From a virus, in the IMG/VR virus record IMGVR_UViG_3300031758_000701, positions 1-20,669 of that record: a DNA stretch of 20,669 nucleotides. One strand, written 5' to 3'. Positions 1 to 5,622 of this stretch are shown here, one piece after another; the stretch's first letter is position 1, and each line of letters opens with the position of its first letter. Below the pieces are notes generated by a model. It was not told the DNA's origin and did not search any database. It saw nothing but the letters and a program-made list of their open reading frames with translations. A program made the translations under genes and the position numbers.

Positions 1-344
1 TCTTTAGCTTGTTTAAATAGCGTCTCTGCTACAGATGCGTTAGCTTCAATACGACCTTTGTCAAGTTCTTCTTTGTAATACTTGACAAGTGTATCATGTG
101 ATATGTTTAGTACGGAGGCTATATCCTCATGGCGTGTGCCTACTGTAGATAAAGTATAAACCTTATTTCGGGTGTCGTCACTTACAAGGTGTGGGGGTCT
201 TCCTACTTTACCGCCTTCTTCATTGTCTTTAGATAGATCGTCAACAGGGATTAACTCCTTGCTATCCTGTATAGTATTTATGTCATCGCTTATCATAGGA
301 GTGACCATATTGTCAACAGGGTTTATAGATACTTCTTCATTCAT
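1..344 (-). CDS. Small terminase-like DNA-binding protein (5' part only)
   Basis: The frame is open from an ATG at 344-342 to the left edge, so only the first 114 residues are visible. After an acidic, low-complexity N-terminus (residues 1-45) comes a GRPP motif and a helix-turn-helix (EDIASVLNISHDTLVKYY), followed by KGRIEANASVAETLFKQAK. This HTH plus the 'V-A-x-x-L-x-x-x-A' helix is typical of a phage family usually annotated as small terminase subunit, which recognises packaging sites. The leader carries AAGGAATA before the start. The gene runs leftward, like the virion genes at the other end of the window, which fits the head of the late cluster. A homeodomain-like regulator of another kind is the alternative. 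Confidence 0.6.
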   Translation of the reverse strand, partial: MNEEVSINPVDNMVTPMISDDINTIQDSKELIPVDDLSKDNEEGGKVGRPPHLVSDDTRNKVYTLSTVGTRHEDIASVLNISHDTLVKYYKEELDKGRIEANASVAETLFKQAK

Positions 345-384
345 TCGGATTATTCCTTATATATACATAACAAGTCTTTAGCTT

Positions 385-404
385 GTTACAATTTGTTACA
401 ATTT
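385..404. repeat. Tandem 10-nt repeat GTTACAATTT x2
   Basis: Two head-to-tail copies of GTTACAATTT lie between the terminase-like gene (leftward) and the small-gene cluster (rightward). They sit in the only divergent non-coding gap of this end and could be a regulator site for either side. No function can be read from the sequence. Confidence 0.5.
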
Positions 405-417
405 AATTATAGATAAT

Positions 418-428
418 ACTTGACAAGT
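418..428. promoter_or_regulatory. 11-nt palindrome ACTTGACAAGT, possible operator
   Basis: This is a perfect palindrome around a single central base (ACTTG-A-CAAGT) that covers the -35 box of the rightward promoter at 420-447. The same 11-mer occurs at 80-90 inside the terminase-like gene. A close variant, TCTTGTCAAGA, covers the -35 box of the leftward early promoter at 8688-8698. An operator for a phage repressor is an inference from this placement. Confidence 0.4.
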
Positions 429-447
429 TATTTACTAGAGATATTAT
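420..447 (+). promoter_or_regulatory. Sigma70-type promoter for the small-gene cluster
   Basis: TTGACA (420-425), 16-nt spacer, TATTAT (442-447). It lies about 40 nt upstream of the first small gene and points into the cluster. The -35 box is consensus and the -10 box is 5 of 6. Confidence 0.55.
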
Positions 448-451
448 TACA

Positions 452-467
452 TTGTCAATCTTGACAA
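452..467. repeat. Inverted repeat TTGTCAA-TC-TTGACAA
   Basis: This is a perfect 7-nt inverted repeat with a 2-nt centre, just downstream of the predicted -10 box and upstream of the first ribosome site (AGGAG at 473-477). Its position would suit a repressor site or a short leader hairpin. It carries the same TTGACAA core as the palindrome at 418-428. Confidence 0.45.
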
Positions 468-484
468 CTAACTAGGAGATAAAC

Positions 485-760
485 ATGCAAGTTAAAAACA
501 TGACAAGCCTTAAGTCTTATAACAATATACCTAATCAATTCATTATCACAGACGATAATAAGACTTACTTTCAATCTTATAAGTCTATTATCGTAAAGAT
601 TGAGAGACTAGAAGACAAGGTTATTACTTATCTTGACCCTGTATATTATAACTATTCTAGAACTACATCTAAATATCGCAATGCTTTTCTAGGAGAATCT
701 ACCAAAGAGATAGAATCAAAGATTAAACAGGGAGTTTATATCCTTGAGAATCTTAACTAG
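485..760 (+). CDS. Small phage protein, unknown function (91 aa)
   Basis: First gene of the rightward cluster, with a strong site (TAGGAGATAAAC-ATG). The protein is mixed alpha/beta and lysine-rich. Motifs FIITDDNKTYFQSYKSIIVKI and YNYSRTTSKYRNAFLG recall small conserved proteins seen in many phages of diverse bacteria, where the 'YFQSY...YSRTTxKYRxxFL' pattern recurs. It has no signal peptide, no membrane segment and no catalytic motif that I can see. Its place at the head of an early cluster suggests a host-interaction or regulatory role, but nothing in the sequence proves it. Confidence 0.75.
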   Translation: MQVKNMTSLKSYNNIPNQFIITDDNKTYFQSYKSIIVKIERLEDKVITYLDPVYYNYSRTTSKYRNAFLGESTKEIESKIKQGVYILENLN

Positions 761-836
761 TATATAGGGGAATTTATATATTCCCTTTTATAACTACGTT
801 TTATTTAAACTTGACAAATAACAGGAGTCTTATACC

Positions 837-986
837 ATGTATTATATATTATGTAAAGATCAACTTAATAACTTAATAGGAAGATCTGATAGAGTGTTCT
901 TCCCTTTTCAGATTGATTCTATTATAAAAGAACTCAATGCTAAAGAAGACGGCTATATCTATTATAAACAACTTGACAATGAATAG
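837..986 (+). CDS. Small protein, unknown function (49 aa)
   Basis: The start is set by ACAGGAGTCTTATACC-ATG. The product begins MYYILCKDQLNNL and ends YIYYKQLDNE. It is soluble and rich in Tyr, Lys and Asp. The stop codon TAG is fused to the ribosome site of the next gene (TAGGAG). No family recognised. Confidence 0.55.
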   Translation: MYYILCKDQLNNLIGRSDRVFFPFQIDSIIKELNAKEDGYIYYKQLDNE

Positions 987-998
987 GAGATTATTACC

Positions 999-1136
999 AT
1001 GTCAATAACTAGAAATTATAACGGGTCTTATACAATATCAGATATTAAAGATAACCAATATATTAAACAAACATATTACTTCTACACGCTTAAAGAAGCT
1101 AAAAGAATGTTTAAGGAATACTTGACAACATTATAA
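999..1136 (+). CDS. Small protein, unknown function (45 aa)
   Basis: Starts after TAGGAGATTATTACC. The C-terminal half (YYFYTLKEAKRMFKEYL) has the beta-strand then 'F-x-T-L-K-E-A' helix pattern common in tiny phage proteins. The gene at 2939-3118 has a similar stretch (YYFINTKKEAESIIKS), so the two may be distant relatives. No function can be assigned. Confidence 0.55.
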   Translation: MSITRNYNGSYTISDIKDNQYIKQTYYFYTLKEAKRMFKEYLTTL

Positions 1137-1171
1137 ACTTATGTATTATTACTTTATAAGGAGATTATACA

Positions 1172-1705
1172 ATGATTAATACCAATATACGCTTTAACGG
1201 CTTTTATGACTCTATTCATATGGATAACATTGACTACGCTATTGAGTCTTATTATTCAGATGATAACGGATTCTATGATTATGATTCGATAGCCGATAAC
1301 ATAGACTATAAGACAATCTTTAAAGATTATATAAACGTCTTTACAGATGAATTTAAGTCATGGATTCAAGATAACTATGATCTTGACATAGCTTTTAAGG
1401 ATTTAAACCTTATAAGCCCTAAATACTATAATTATTCAACAGATGTAATTAATTGCAATATATCAGAAAAAGACAATGCTTTATTGATGATAACCTTTAA
1501 ACGTGATAAAGACTTCATTAAGTATTTAGAGGAGAGAACTACGTCAAGAGACGGCTTTATCTCTCATTATACCTTTGGAGAGGCTTTATCAAATAAAGAC
1601 GATATTTTATCGGATTATATTTTAAATTATCTTGTCAATAAGTTTGAATCTGATAATCTATTCATGCTAGATAACTATGACTTTATTTATCAATCTTTAC
1701 ATTAA
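1172..1705 (+). CDS. Acidic phage protein, unknown function (177 aa)
   Basis: Largest gene of the small-gene cluster, preceded by AAGGAGATTATACA. The protein is strongly acidic, with many Asp in the first 80 residues (for example DYDSIADNIDYKTIF), and carries the central motif LISPKYYNYSTDVINC. Comparable 'SPKxYNxxTDxI' proteins occur in many phages next to other early genes. The high negative charge would also suit a DNA-mimic or antirestriction role, which is only a guess. The stop codon is fused to the next ribosome site (TAAGGAG). Confidence 0.75.
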   Translation: MINTNIRFNGFYDSIHMDNIDYAIESYYSDDNGFYDYDSIADNIDYKTIFKDYINVFTDEFKSWIQDNYDLDIAFKDLNLISPKYYNYSTDVINCNISEKDNALLMITFKRDKDFIKYLEERTTSRDGFISHYTFGEALSNKDDILSDYILNYLVNKFESDNLFMLDNYDFIYQSLH

Positions 1706-1717
1706 GGAGATTAAACA

Positions 1718-1804
1718 ATGAATAACTTGACAAAGAACTTCATTATATTACTATTAGGCTTTATCAACTTTTATATGTTCTTATTATTAATCTTATCTTA
1801 CTAG
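1718..1804 (+). CDS. 28-residue single-span membrane peptide
   Basis: Too short for usual gene callers, but it has TAAGGAGATTAAACA-ATG upstream and its stop TAG is part of the next ribosome site (CTAGGAGG). After MNNLTKN the remaining residues form one hydrophobic helix (FIILLLGFINFYMFLLLILS). It could be an inner-membrane peptide acting early in infection. No family recognised. Confidence 0.55.
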   Translation: MNNLTKNFIILLLGFINFYMFLLLILSY

Positions 1805-1815
1805 GAGGCTATAAA

Positions 1816-2061
1816 ATGATTAATGAAAATTTTAGCATTGGTTATAACGAGGGCTTAAACGCCCTTGAAAATATATCGCTTGTCAATGAAAACCCCGATC
1901 ATGAAATTTTAGCGGGTCTTTTATCATCTATTGCGAATTGCGTCTATTATTATGCACCTAGCGAAAAGGCTGCAAACGAGCTTTTTAAATTCGCTATGGA
2001 CTATGCAAAAGAAGAAAATGCCAAAATAGGCATGATCTTACCAAAGGAGACTACAAAATGA
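1816..2061 (+). CDS. Small helical protein, unknown function (81 aa)
   Basis: Starts after TAGGAGGCTATAAA. The product is predicted mostly helical, with alternating acidic and aromatic stretches (AGLLSSIANCVYYYAPSEKA, then FKFAMDYAKEENAK). Its stop overlaps the start of the following gene (AATGA), which implies translational coupling. No recognised domain. Confidence 0.65.
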   Translation: MINENFSIGYNEGLNALENISLVNENPDHEILAGLLSSIANCVYYYAPSEKAANELFKFAMDYAKEENAKIGMILPKETTK

Positions 2062-2231
2062 AGCGAGCCATAATAACACTTGACATTTCTTACAATGAAA
2101 CTAACTATAATAGACCTGATTCATGGATATTTTCAGAACTATTTGATTTAGATGCTGAAGAATCAGTATCAGTTATAAGTATTGAAGATGATTTACCATT
2201 ACAGGAGACTATATCATGCAAACAGAAATAG
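2058..2231 (+). CDS. Small acidic protein, unknown function (57 aa)
   Basis: Begins in an ATGA overlap with the previous stop, behind AAAGGAGACTACAAA, and ends 16 nt inside the next gene. The product (MKRAIITLDISYNE..., then FSELFDLDAEESVSVISIED) looks like a small alpha/beta fold with an acidic middle. Function unknown. Confidence 0.5.
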   Translation: MKRAIITLDISYNETNYNRPDSWIFSELFDLDAEESVSVISIEDDLPLQETISCKQK

Positions 2232-2398
2232 ACTATATAAAAGAGTTAAGCAAAGATTACGTTAAGCAAAATAAAGAGGGCTTATTCTATATTCCTAATT
2301 ATTGGGATAGAGAAGAGGCAAAATCTTATAATGTAGATTATCATAACGCTACAAGTTATTTTAAAACTATGATTAACAACCTTAATAAAGGAGGGTAA
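2216..2398 (+). CDS. Small protein, unknown function (60 aa)
   Basis: Preceded by CAGGAGACTATATC. Its N-terminus, MQTEIDYIKEL, is nearly the same as that of the next gene, MQIELDYITEA, and the DNA over the first ten codons is also similar. The two genes may share their 5' end through a local duplication. The rest (YIPNYWDREEAKSYNVDYHN) has no recognised match. Confidence 0.6.
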   Translation: MQTEIDYIKELSKDYVKQNKEGLFYIPNYWDREEAKSYNVDYHNATSYFKTMINNLNKGG

Positions 2399-2402
2399 TA
2401 CT

Positions 2403-2576
2403 ATGCAAATAGAACTAGACTATATTACAGAGGCTCTACACGCTATCGACCTCAATTTAGAAGATGTCAGTAGAGGCATTACACCCAGCGGTTATCTTAC
2501 AATTAATCAGTATTTAGATGATATGCGATATCAGTTATCAGAACTTAATACTGAAATTTCTAATTTGGAGGTTTAA
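2403..2576 (+). CDS. Small protein, unknown function (57 aa)
   Basis: Starts behind AAAGGAGGGTAATACT. It shares the MQxExDYIxE start with the preceding gene but then diverges (GITPSGYLTINQYLDDMRYQ). The C-terminal half is predicted as an amphipathic helix that could self-associate. No family recognised. Confidence 0.55.
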   Translation: MQIELDYITEALHAIDLNLEDVSRGITPSGYLTINQYLDDMRYQLSELNTEISNLEV

Positions 2577-2577
2577 T

Positions 2578-2781
2578 ATGTCTGATATTCAATATAAATA
2601 CAAATGTAGTGATATTGATAACCCTGATAATCATTATCATTATGGCATCGAATACTCTTCTGATTTAGAGGGTGTCTTTATAGACCATATAGAATGGTAT
2701 TTATCAGAAGAAGAACGAGACAAAAATTTTAATAATAGTGAAGCAATTGACGCTAACAAGATCATGGAGACCTTATTATGA
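2578..2781 (+). CDS. Small acidic protein, unknown function (67 aa)
   Basis: The ATG one base after the previous stop is chosen because TTGGAGGTTTAAT lies directly upstream. An in-frame ATG 60 nt earlier would overlap the preceding gene and lacks such a site. The protein is acidic and His/Tyr-rich near the N-terminus (NPDNHYHYGIEYSSDLEG). Its end overlaps the next start (TTATGA). Confidence 0.6.
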   Translation: MSDIQYKYKCSDIDNPDNHYHYGIEYSSDLEGVFIDHIEWYLSEEERDKNFNNSEAIDANKIMETLL

Positions 2782-2939
2782 ATAATTATTCCTATTCTTA
2801 TGACTCTGATACTAACCATTTCATGCTTTTTGTAGATGATTTGTTAGTATATGATATGTCTTATTGCGACCCTATGACCGATAACGAAGCCGAAGAGTTA
2901 GCTTTAGAGTTATTTATAGACTACAAGGAGAACAGATAA
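2778..2939 (+). CDS. Small acidic protein, unknown function (53 aa)
   Basis: ATGA overlap with the gene before and TAATG with the gene after. The product, MNNYSYSYDSDTNHFMLFVD and onward, is acidic and ends in an amphipathic helix (EAEELALELFIDYKENR). Many small phage proteins have a comparable 'DN-E-A-E-ELALELF' ending. Function unknown. Confidence 0.55.
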   Translation: MNNYSYSYDSDTNHFMLFVDDLLVYDMSYCDPMTDNEAEELALELFIDYKENR

Positions 2940-3118
2940 TGTATGTTATAGACTTTAAAAACAGAACTATTGCTAATTTTAACAATAAAAGGCTATCAGA
3001 ATTCTTAAATGATGTAATTATTTACAATCAATCTACAATTAAAAACTACTATTTTATTAACACTAAAAAAGAAGCTGAATCAATTATTAAAAGTCAAATG
3101 AAAGCTAACAATGGATAG
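2939..3118 (+). CDS. Small protein, unknown function (59 aa)
   Basis: Starts in a TAATG junction behind AAGGAGAACAGA. The first half is probably beta (MYVIDFKNRTIANFN). The second half contains YYFINTKKEAESIIKS, resembling the C-terminal part of the product at 999-1136. It overlaps the next start by 8 nt. Confidence 0.55.
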   Translation: MYVIDFKNRTIANFNNKRLSEFLNDVIIYNQSTIKNYYFINTKKEAESIIKSQMKANNG

Positions 3119-3233
3119 AGACCTAGAAAAAGTAATTATGGACTTCTTAATAGGGTTTGTTTTAGTCTCTATATTCTCGATCTTATTCAAAGTAATTGAA
3201 TTTACCCTGAAATGTATATTAAAACGATTTTAA
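3111..3233 (+). CDS. 40-residue membrane protein
   Basis: Last gene of the rightward cluster. The product MDRDLEKVIM is followed by a hydrophobic segment (FLIGFVLVSIFSILFKVI) and a short basic tail (CILKRF), so a single inner-membrane span is likely. It overlaps the preceding gene and its stop TAA is part of the terminator stem. There is no strong separate ribosome site, so it probably depends on coupling. Confidence 0.5.
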   Translation: MDRDLEKVIMDFLIGFVLVSIFSILFKVIEFTLKCILKRF

Positions 3234-3256
3234 GGCTCTTTTTAGAGCCTTTTTTA
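3232..3256 (+). terminator. Rho-independent terminator of the small-gene cluster
   Basis: 8-bp perfect stem AAGGCTCT / AGAGCCTT, TTTT loop and a run of six T. It immediately follows the last small gene and separates it from the convergent DUF6496-like gene. Confidence 0.9.
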
Positions 3257-3332
3257 TTTCTATGCTACCTGACTATATCTTTTTAAAGATAATGCGTCTA
3301 AATGCTATTGCATGCGTTTTACAGGTATGCTT

Positions 3333-3506
3333 TTACTTCTTTTTCTTCTTTGACATTCCTGCTTCTGATAAAGCGATTGCAATTCCTTGTTTTGTGGACT
3401 TGACAATATTACCGCTTTTACCTGAATGAAGCTTGCCTTTTTTGAATTCACTCATTACCTTGCCGACTTTAGCAAGTTTAGCTTTCTTTGTTGTAGGTTT
3501 TTTCAT
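3333..3506 (-). CDS. DUF6496-like small basic protein (57 aa)
   Basis: Leftward gene in the gap between the two gene blocks. The product starts MKKPTTKKAKLAKVGKVMSE and contains FKKGKLHSGKSG, a stretch with KSTKQGIAIALSEAG and a lysine tail. This 'KVMxEFKxGKLHSGKSG...VKSxKQAIAIALSEA' pattern is the DUF6496 family, common in phages and some bacteria. Its molecular role is not established. The high lysine content suggests nucleic-acid binding. It lies just after the terminator at 3518-3545, so it may only be transcribed when that terminator is read through, as expected for a late gene under Q-type control. Confidence 0.8.
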   Translation of the reverse strand: MKKPTTKKAKLAKVGKVMSEFKKGKLHSGKSGNIVKSTKQGIAIALSEAGMSKKKKK

Positions 3507-3517
3507 ATTTTACCCAT

Positions 3518-3545
3518 AAAAAAAGCCCTTTATTTACAAGGGCTT
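3518..3545 (-). terminator. Rho-independent terminator (tR'-like)
   Basis: Read leftward: stem AAGCCCTT / AAGGGCTT (8 bp), 7-nt loop, then a T-run (five T beyond the stem). It lies about 40 nt after the predicted start of the transcript from the promoter at 3590-3619 and before the DUF6496-like gene. It could end the leftward early operon and gate late transcription. Confidence 0.85.
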
Positions 3546-3583
3546 AAAACTACTACGGAAATGCTGGGCGAGACTATCCCAAC
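3518..3583 (-). ncRNA. Putative short leader/sRNA (about 65 nt), lambda 6S-like
   Basis: A strong promoter and a strong terminator bracket a stretch with no open frame. The predicted RNA starts near 3583 with a 6-bp hairpin (GUUGGG / CCCAGC, 9-nt loop) at its very 5' end and finishes with the terminator hairpin. The layout matches the lambda pR' transcript that terminates at tR' unless Q modifies RNA polymerase. A -10-like GATAGT at about +6 to +11 could act as a promoter-proximal pause signal, which is inference. It could instead be an independent small RNA or an attenuator of the DUF6496-like gene. Confidence 0.5.
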
Positions 3584-3589
3584 AACCGA

Positions 3590-3619
3590 ATTATAGCATA
3601 AAACATATTACTCTGTCAA
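3590..3619 (-). promoter_or_regulatory. Consensus sigma70 promoter (late, pR'-like)
   Basis: Leftward: TTGACA (3619-3614), 18-nt spacer, TGC-TATAAT (-10 at 3595-3590, with extended TGn). Both hexamers are perfect. The -35 box overlaps the stop codon of the Q-like gene. It is the best promoter match I found in the window. Confidence 0.75.
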
Positions 3620-3942
3620 GCGACAATACGCCTTGAAGCCATAGTTAGCATGTTATCAAAGGCTAGTGCTAATTGGTATTCATAATCATCGTATTTAGAG
3701 GTTTTAAGGTATCTAGCGTAAACTGCATCCTTTTGATCTGGCTCAAGACTGCTTATGATCGCATCAATGGTTCTGACATTGGTCATATCCATTTCTGATA
3801 CCATGTCTTCAAAGGCATCGCTAGTAGACTCTCCACCGCTAATCATACCTAATGACTTGCTAGGGTATCCTAACTTTGTGCTAGGTGCGTGCATCCACAA
3901 AGCCCAATCGTCTAGTATTTGCTTTAACCTGTCTATGTGCAT
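3616..3942 (-). CDS. Antitermination protein Q-like
   Basis: 108 aa, last gene of the leftward early operon. It begins MHIDRLKQILDDWALWMHAP. The W-x-x-W pair is followed by LGYPSKSLGMISGG, a helical linker (NVRTIDAIISSLEPDQKDAV) and YARYL, then a C-terminal helix with ASRRI. Phage antitermination Q-type proteins show the same layout: N-terminal W-x-x-W, 'GYP(S)', then 'D-A-I-x-x-L-x-x-x-x-x-A-x-x-x-x-Y'. Lambda Q loads onto RNA polymerase at the late promoter just downstream of its own gene. Here a perfect promoter overlaps the stop codon, which strongly supports that role. The family match is from memory of the pattern. Confidence 0.6.
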   Translation of the reverse strand: MHIDRLKQILDDWALWMHAPSTKLGYPSKSLGMISGGESTSDAFEDMVSEMDMTNVRTIDAIISSLEPDQKDAVYARYLKTSKYDDYEYQLALAFDNMLTMASRRIVA

Positions 3943-4260
3943 CTATTCCTCGCTTGAATGAATATAAATACTTTTAATCCTATCGCTAAAGTCTGGCATA
4001 GGGTGATATATGTCTTGTAGCATTGGCACTTTAACTTTTGAGAATATAAGAAATCTATTCTGCTTGTTGACATTTACTAGACCTGCTGCGTGCATATTAT
4101 ACAACACCCCCATAAGTCTTCTAGCATCAGTCTTTAATGCAACTGCTATTTGTGGAATAGTTAATGCGTCATTCTCGATGACATCTAAAATATGTATTCT
4201 AAACTTCTCTAGATTGACTGACTTGCCATGCACTTCGTATTGTCTTTGATGTGGCTTCAC
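3943..4260 (-). CDS. Winged-helix DNA-binding protein (105 aa)
   Basis: Residues 18-70 form a winged-helix pattern: FRIHILDVIENDALTIPQIA, then TDARRLMGVLYNMHAAGLVN and the wing VNKQNRFLIF. The Arg-rich recognition helix suggests DNA binding. The C-terminal 30 residues (HPMPDFSDRIKSIYIHSS) have no known match. It sits between the nuclease-like gene (ATGA overlap) and the Q-like gene, so it probably regulates early or late transcription. The exact target is unknown. Confidence 0.65.
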   Translation of the reverse strand: MKPHQRQYEVHGKSVNLEKFRIHILDVIENDALTIPQIAVALKTDARRLMGVLYNMHAAGLVNVNKQNRFLIFSKVKVPMLQDIYHPMPDFSDRIKSIYIHSSEE

Positions 4261-4571
4261 GATACATCCATCACTTTACATTCCCACTTTCTTCCAGATT
4301 TAACCCACCCATGAATATGTATTTTCATTCCACTCTTACGAACAGTTCCTACATGCTCACTATCTGCAATCTTATTAGCCCTTGCTGACATATTACTAGC
4401 TGATGTAGTTTGAACTGCAAGTATCTCACCATCTTTAATAGCAAGTAAATCTATAAATCCAAACATATCTTGTCTTATCTTTGCAAATGCGTTCCATCGT
4501 TCTGTAATGGCAACAAGGTATCCTTCTTCTCTTAACTTCTTAAGACTTAACTGCGTTGGGCTAGTTGCCAT
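4257..4571 (-). CDS. PD-(D/E)XK nuclease-like protein (104 aa)
   Basis: Residues 34-56 read QDMFGFIDLLAIKDGEI then LAVQTTSASN, the beta-hairpin layout of PD-(D/E)XK nucleases (Asp41 as the first acidic residue, E/Q-x-K on the next strand). At the second motif the sequence has Gln54-Thr-Thr56, so the usual Glu and Lys are not both present. Similar phage proteins keep the 'FGFIDLLAI...AVQ' core. It could be a VRR-NUC-type resolvase, a weak nuclease or a structural relative without activity. Starts in a TAATG overlap with the methyltransferase stop. Confidence 0.6.
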   Translation of the reverse strand: MATSPTQLSLKKLREEGYLVAITERWNAFAKIRQDMFGFIDLLAIKDGEILAVQTTSASNMSARANKIADSEHVGTVRKSGMKIHIHGWVKSGRKWECKVMDVS

Positions 4572-5119
4572 TATACTTCATTCCCCCATACATCCCATCC
4601 TTCAGACTTTTGTCTAGCAAATAATTCTATTCTAGGCAAGTCACCTACAAGCTCAATAATTCTTTGTTTGGTAATGTCAGGCTTTTTTGAATGTTTTTCT
4701 ATTGGTGTATCTATTACAGAGTGAACACCTGCATTAATTCTTTTTGGATTTCCCTTTGTTGCTAATAAACATATTTCAGCGTTAGCTCTAGTCCACCTAC
4801 CCATTCCCATAAACCAAGTAGTTGCTATTTTATTTCTTTTAACCCAAGTAAACGCACAAGTTTTATATTCAAAACCCCATTCTTTTATTAAGTCAAAACA
4901 TTCATTAAGTTTTGGCATGGTAACCCATAAAAATAAAATACAATCTTTATCGGCAATGTCTTTAACTGGTAATGAATTTATCCAATCAGCAGATTGTGTT
5001 GGGTATTTACAACCAGCACCTCTATTACCTGACAATGCTTTATCTTTATATGACCATGGTGGGTCTGCGTAAATGATATTATATTTTTTATTTGGAAATG
5101 GTATATGTTCAGATGTCAT
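4571..5119 (-). CDS. MT-A70 family adenine DNA methyltransferase
   Basis: Contains the catalytic DPPW motif at about residues 19-22 (YNIIYADPPWSYKDK), the ILFLWVTMPKL strand, TWFMGMGRWTRANAEICLLA, HSKKP and a C-terminal IELFARQ strand, all hallmarks of the MT-A70 class that methylates N6 of adenine. The start at 5119 (MTSEHIPF) is preferred because homologues begin close to the first strand and the overlap with the preceding gene is then only 11 nt. An upstream ATG at 5155 is also in frame. No partner restriction enzyme is seen, so it is probably an orphan enzyme that shields phage DNA from host restriction or alters expression. Confidence 0.9.
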   Translation of the reverse strand: MTSEHIPFPNKKYNIIYADPPWSYKDKALSGNRGAGCKYPTQSADWINSLPVKDIADKDCILFLWVTMPKLNECFDLIKEWGFEYKTCAFTWVKRNKIATTWFMGMGRWTRANAEICLLATKGNPKRINAGVHSVIDTPIEKHSKKPDITKQRIIELVGDLPRIELFARQKSEGWDVWGNEV

Positions 5120-5339
5120 CAAATTGACTTTCGTTAGGTTTAGATACTCCATCAAAAAAACGTTTTTCTACTTCACCTGTTGACTTGTTTAATTCGTATT
5201 CATAATGCAATCCATCATTACCATTTTGACCTACAGTATCAATGCGAGATTGTTTTTTCTTTCCAAATATTTTATTCCAATTATCTTCTGCTTCTTTTTC
5301 AGAAATTAATAATGGTCTTCTTCCAGAACCTTTACCCAA
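5109..5339 (-). CDS. Small phage protein with KGSGRRP motif, likely TTG start
   Basis: 76 aa. A TTG at 5339 is chosen because AAAGGAG lies 10 nt upstream and gives an N-terminus M-G-K-G-S-G-R-R-P that fits compact overlapping gene order (8-nt overlap with the nuclease stop). The only in-frame ATG (5414) would overlap that gene by 83 nt. The sequence continues LISEKEAEDNWNKIFGKKK, then a Tyr/Glu-rich C-terminus. This 'GKGSGRRP...W-x-x-IFGKK' type of protein is found beside nin-type nucleases in phages. Function unknown. Confidence 0.65.
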   Translation of the reverse strand: MGKGSGRRPLLISEKEAEDNWNKIFGKKKQSRIDTVGQNGNDGLHYEYELNKSTGEVEKRFFDGVSKPNESQFDDI

Positions 5340-5622
5340 TTTTAATGATCTCCTTTTCAAACAACCAACCAATAGTTTTACGATGAGCAGATTCCCATGC
5401 TTCAACTCGTTCATGCTTATCTAACTCTTTATGGTTGTCTATCATATCATGGCACATATAGCAAAGACTAGCGATTCTGTAATCATGTGCTTTAATTCCT
5501 GTGCCTTTGCCATCACGTTGCTGATTAGAATGAGCAGCACAAACTGTACCATCTTGTCTTCCACACATAGCACAAGGAAACTCACGAACTGCTTCTAACA
5601 ATTTCTTGTTTCTATAATTCAT
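5332..5622 (-). CDS. YbcO/DUF1364-like HNH-type nuclease
   Basis: 96 aa. Two CxxC pairs, one in FPCAMCGRQDG near the N-terminus and CYMCHDMID around residue 53, together with VCAAHSN, match the zinc-binding beta-beta-alpha nuclease fold of the lambdoid YbcO (DUF1364) family, small structure-specific DNases of the nin region. The C-terminal AHRKTIGWLFEK helix is also typical. It lies in the leftward operon between NinB-like and methyltransferase genes, in line with a recombination or DNA-repair role. Confidence 0.8.
   Translation of the reverse strand: MNYRNKKLLEAVREFPCAMCGRQDGTVCAAHSNQQRDGKGTGIKAHDYRIASLCYMCHDMIDNHKELDKHERVEAWESAHRKTIGWLFEKEIIKIG

Noticed and set aside
172-381. 69-residue plus-strand frame
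   Set aside because: It is antisense to the small terminase-like frame, which has a clear HTH; Ser/Ile-rich composition and no ribosome site mark it as a shadow.
837-2100. Every TTGACA in the small-gene cluster as a separate promoter
   Set aside because: Most lie inside genes (Leu-Asp codons) or too close to the ATG, and lack a -10 box at 16-18 nt.
4257-5155. Methyltransferase plus nuclease-like gene as a restriction-modification system
   Set aside because: The nuclease-like protein lacks a full E-x-K motif and resembles stand-alone phage proteins; MT-A70 phage enzymes are usually orphans.
5109-5414. ATG start at 5414 for the KGSGRRP protein
   Set aside because: It would overlap the YbcO-like gene by 83 nt; the TTG at 5339 has a good AAAGGAG site and fits the compact junctions.
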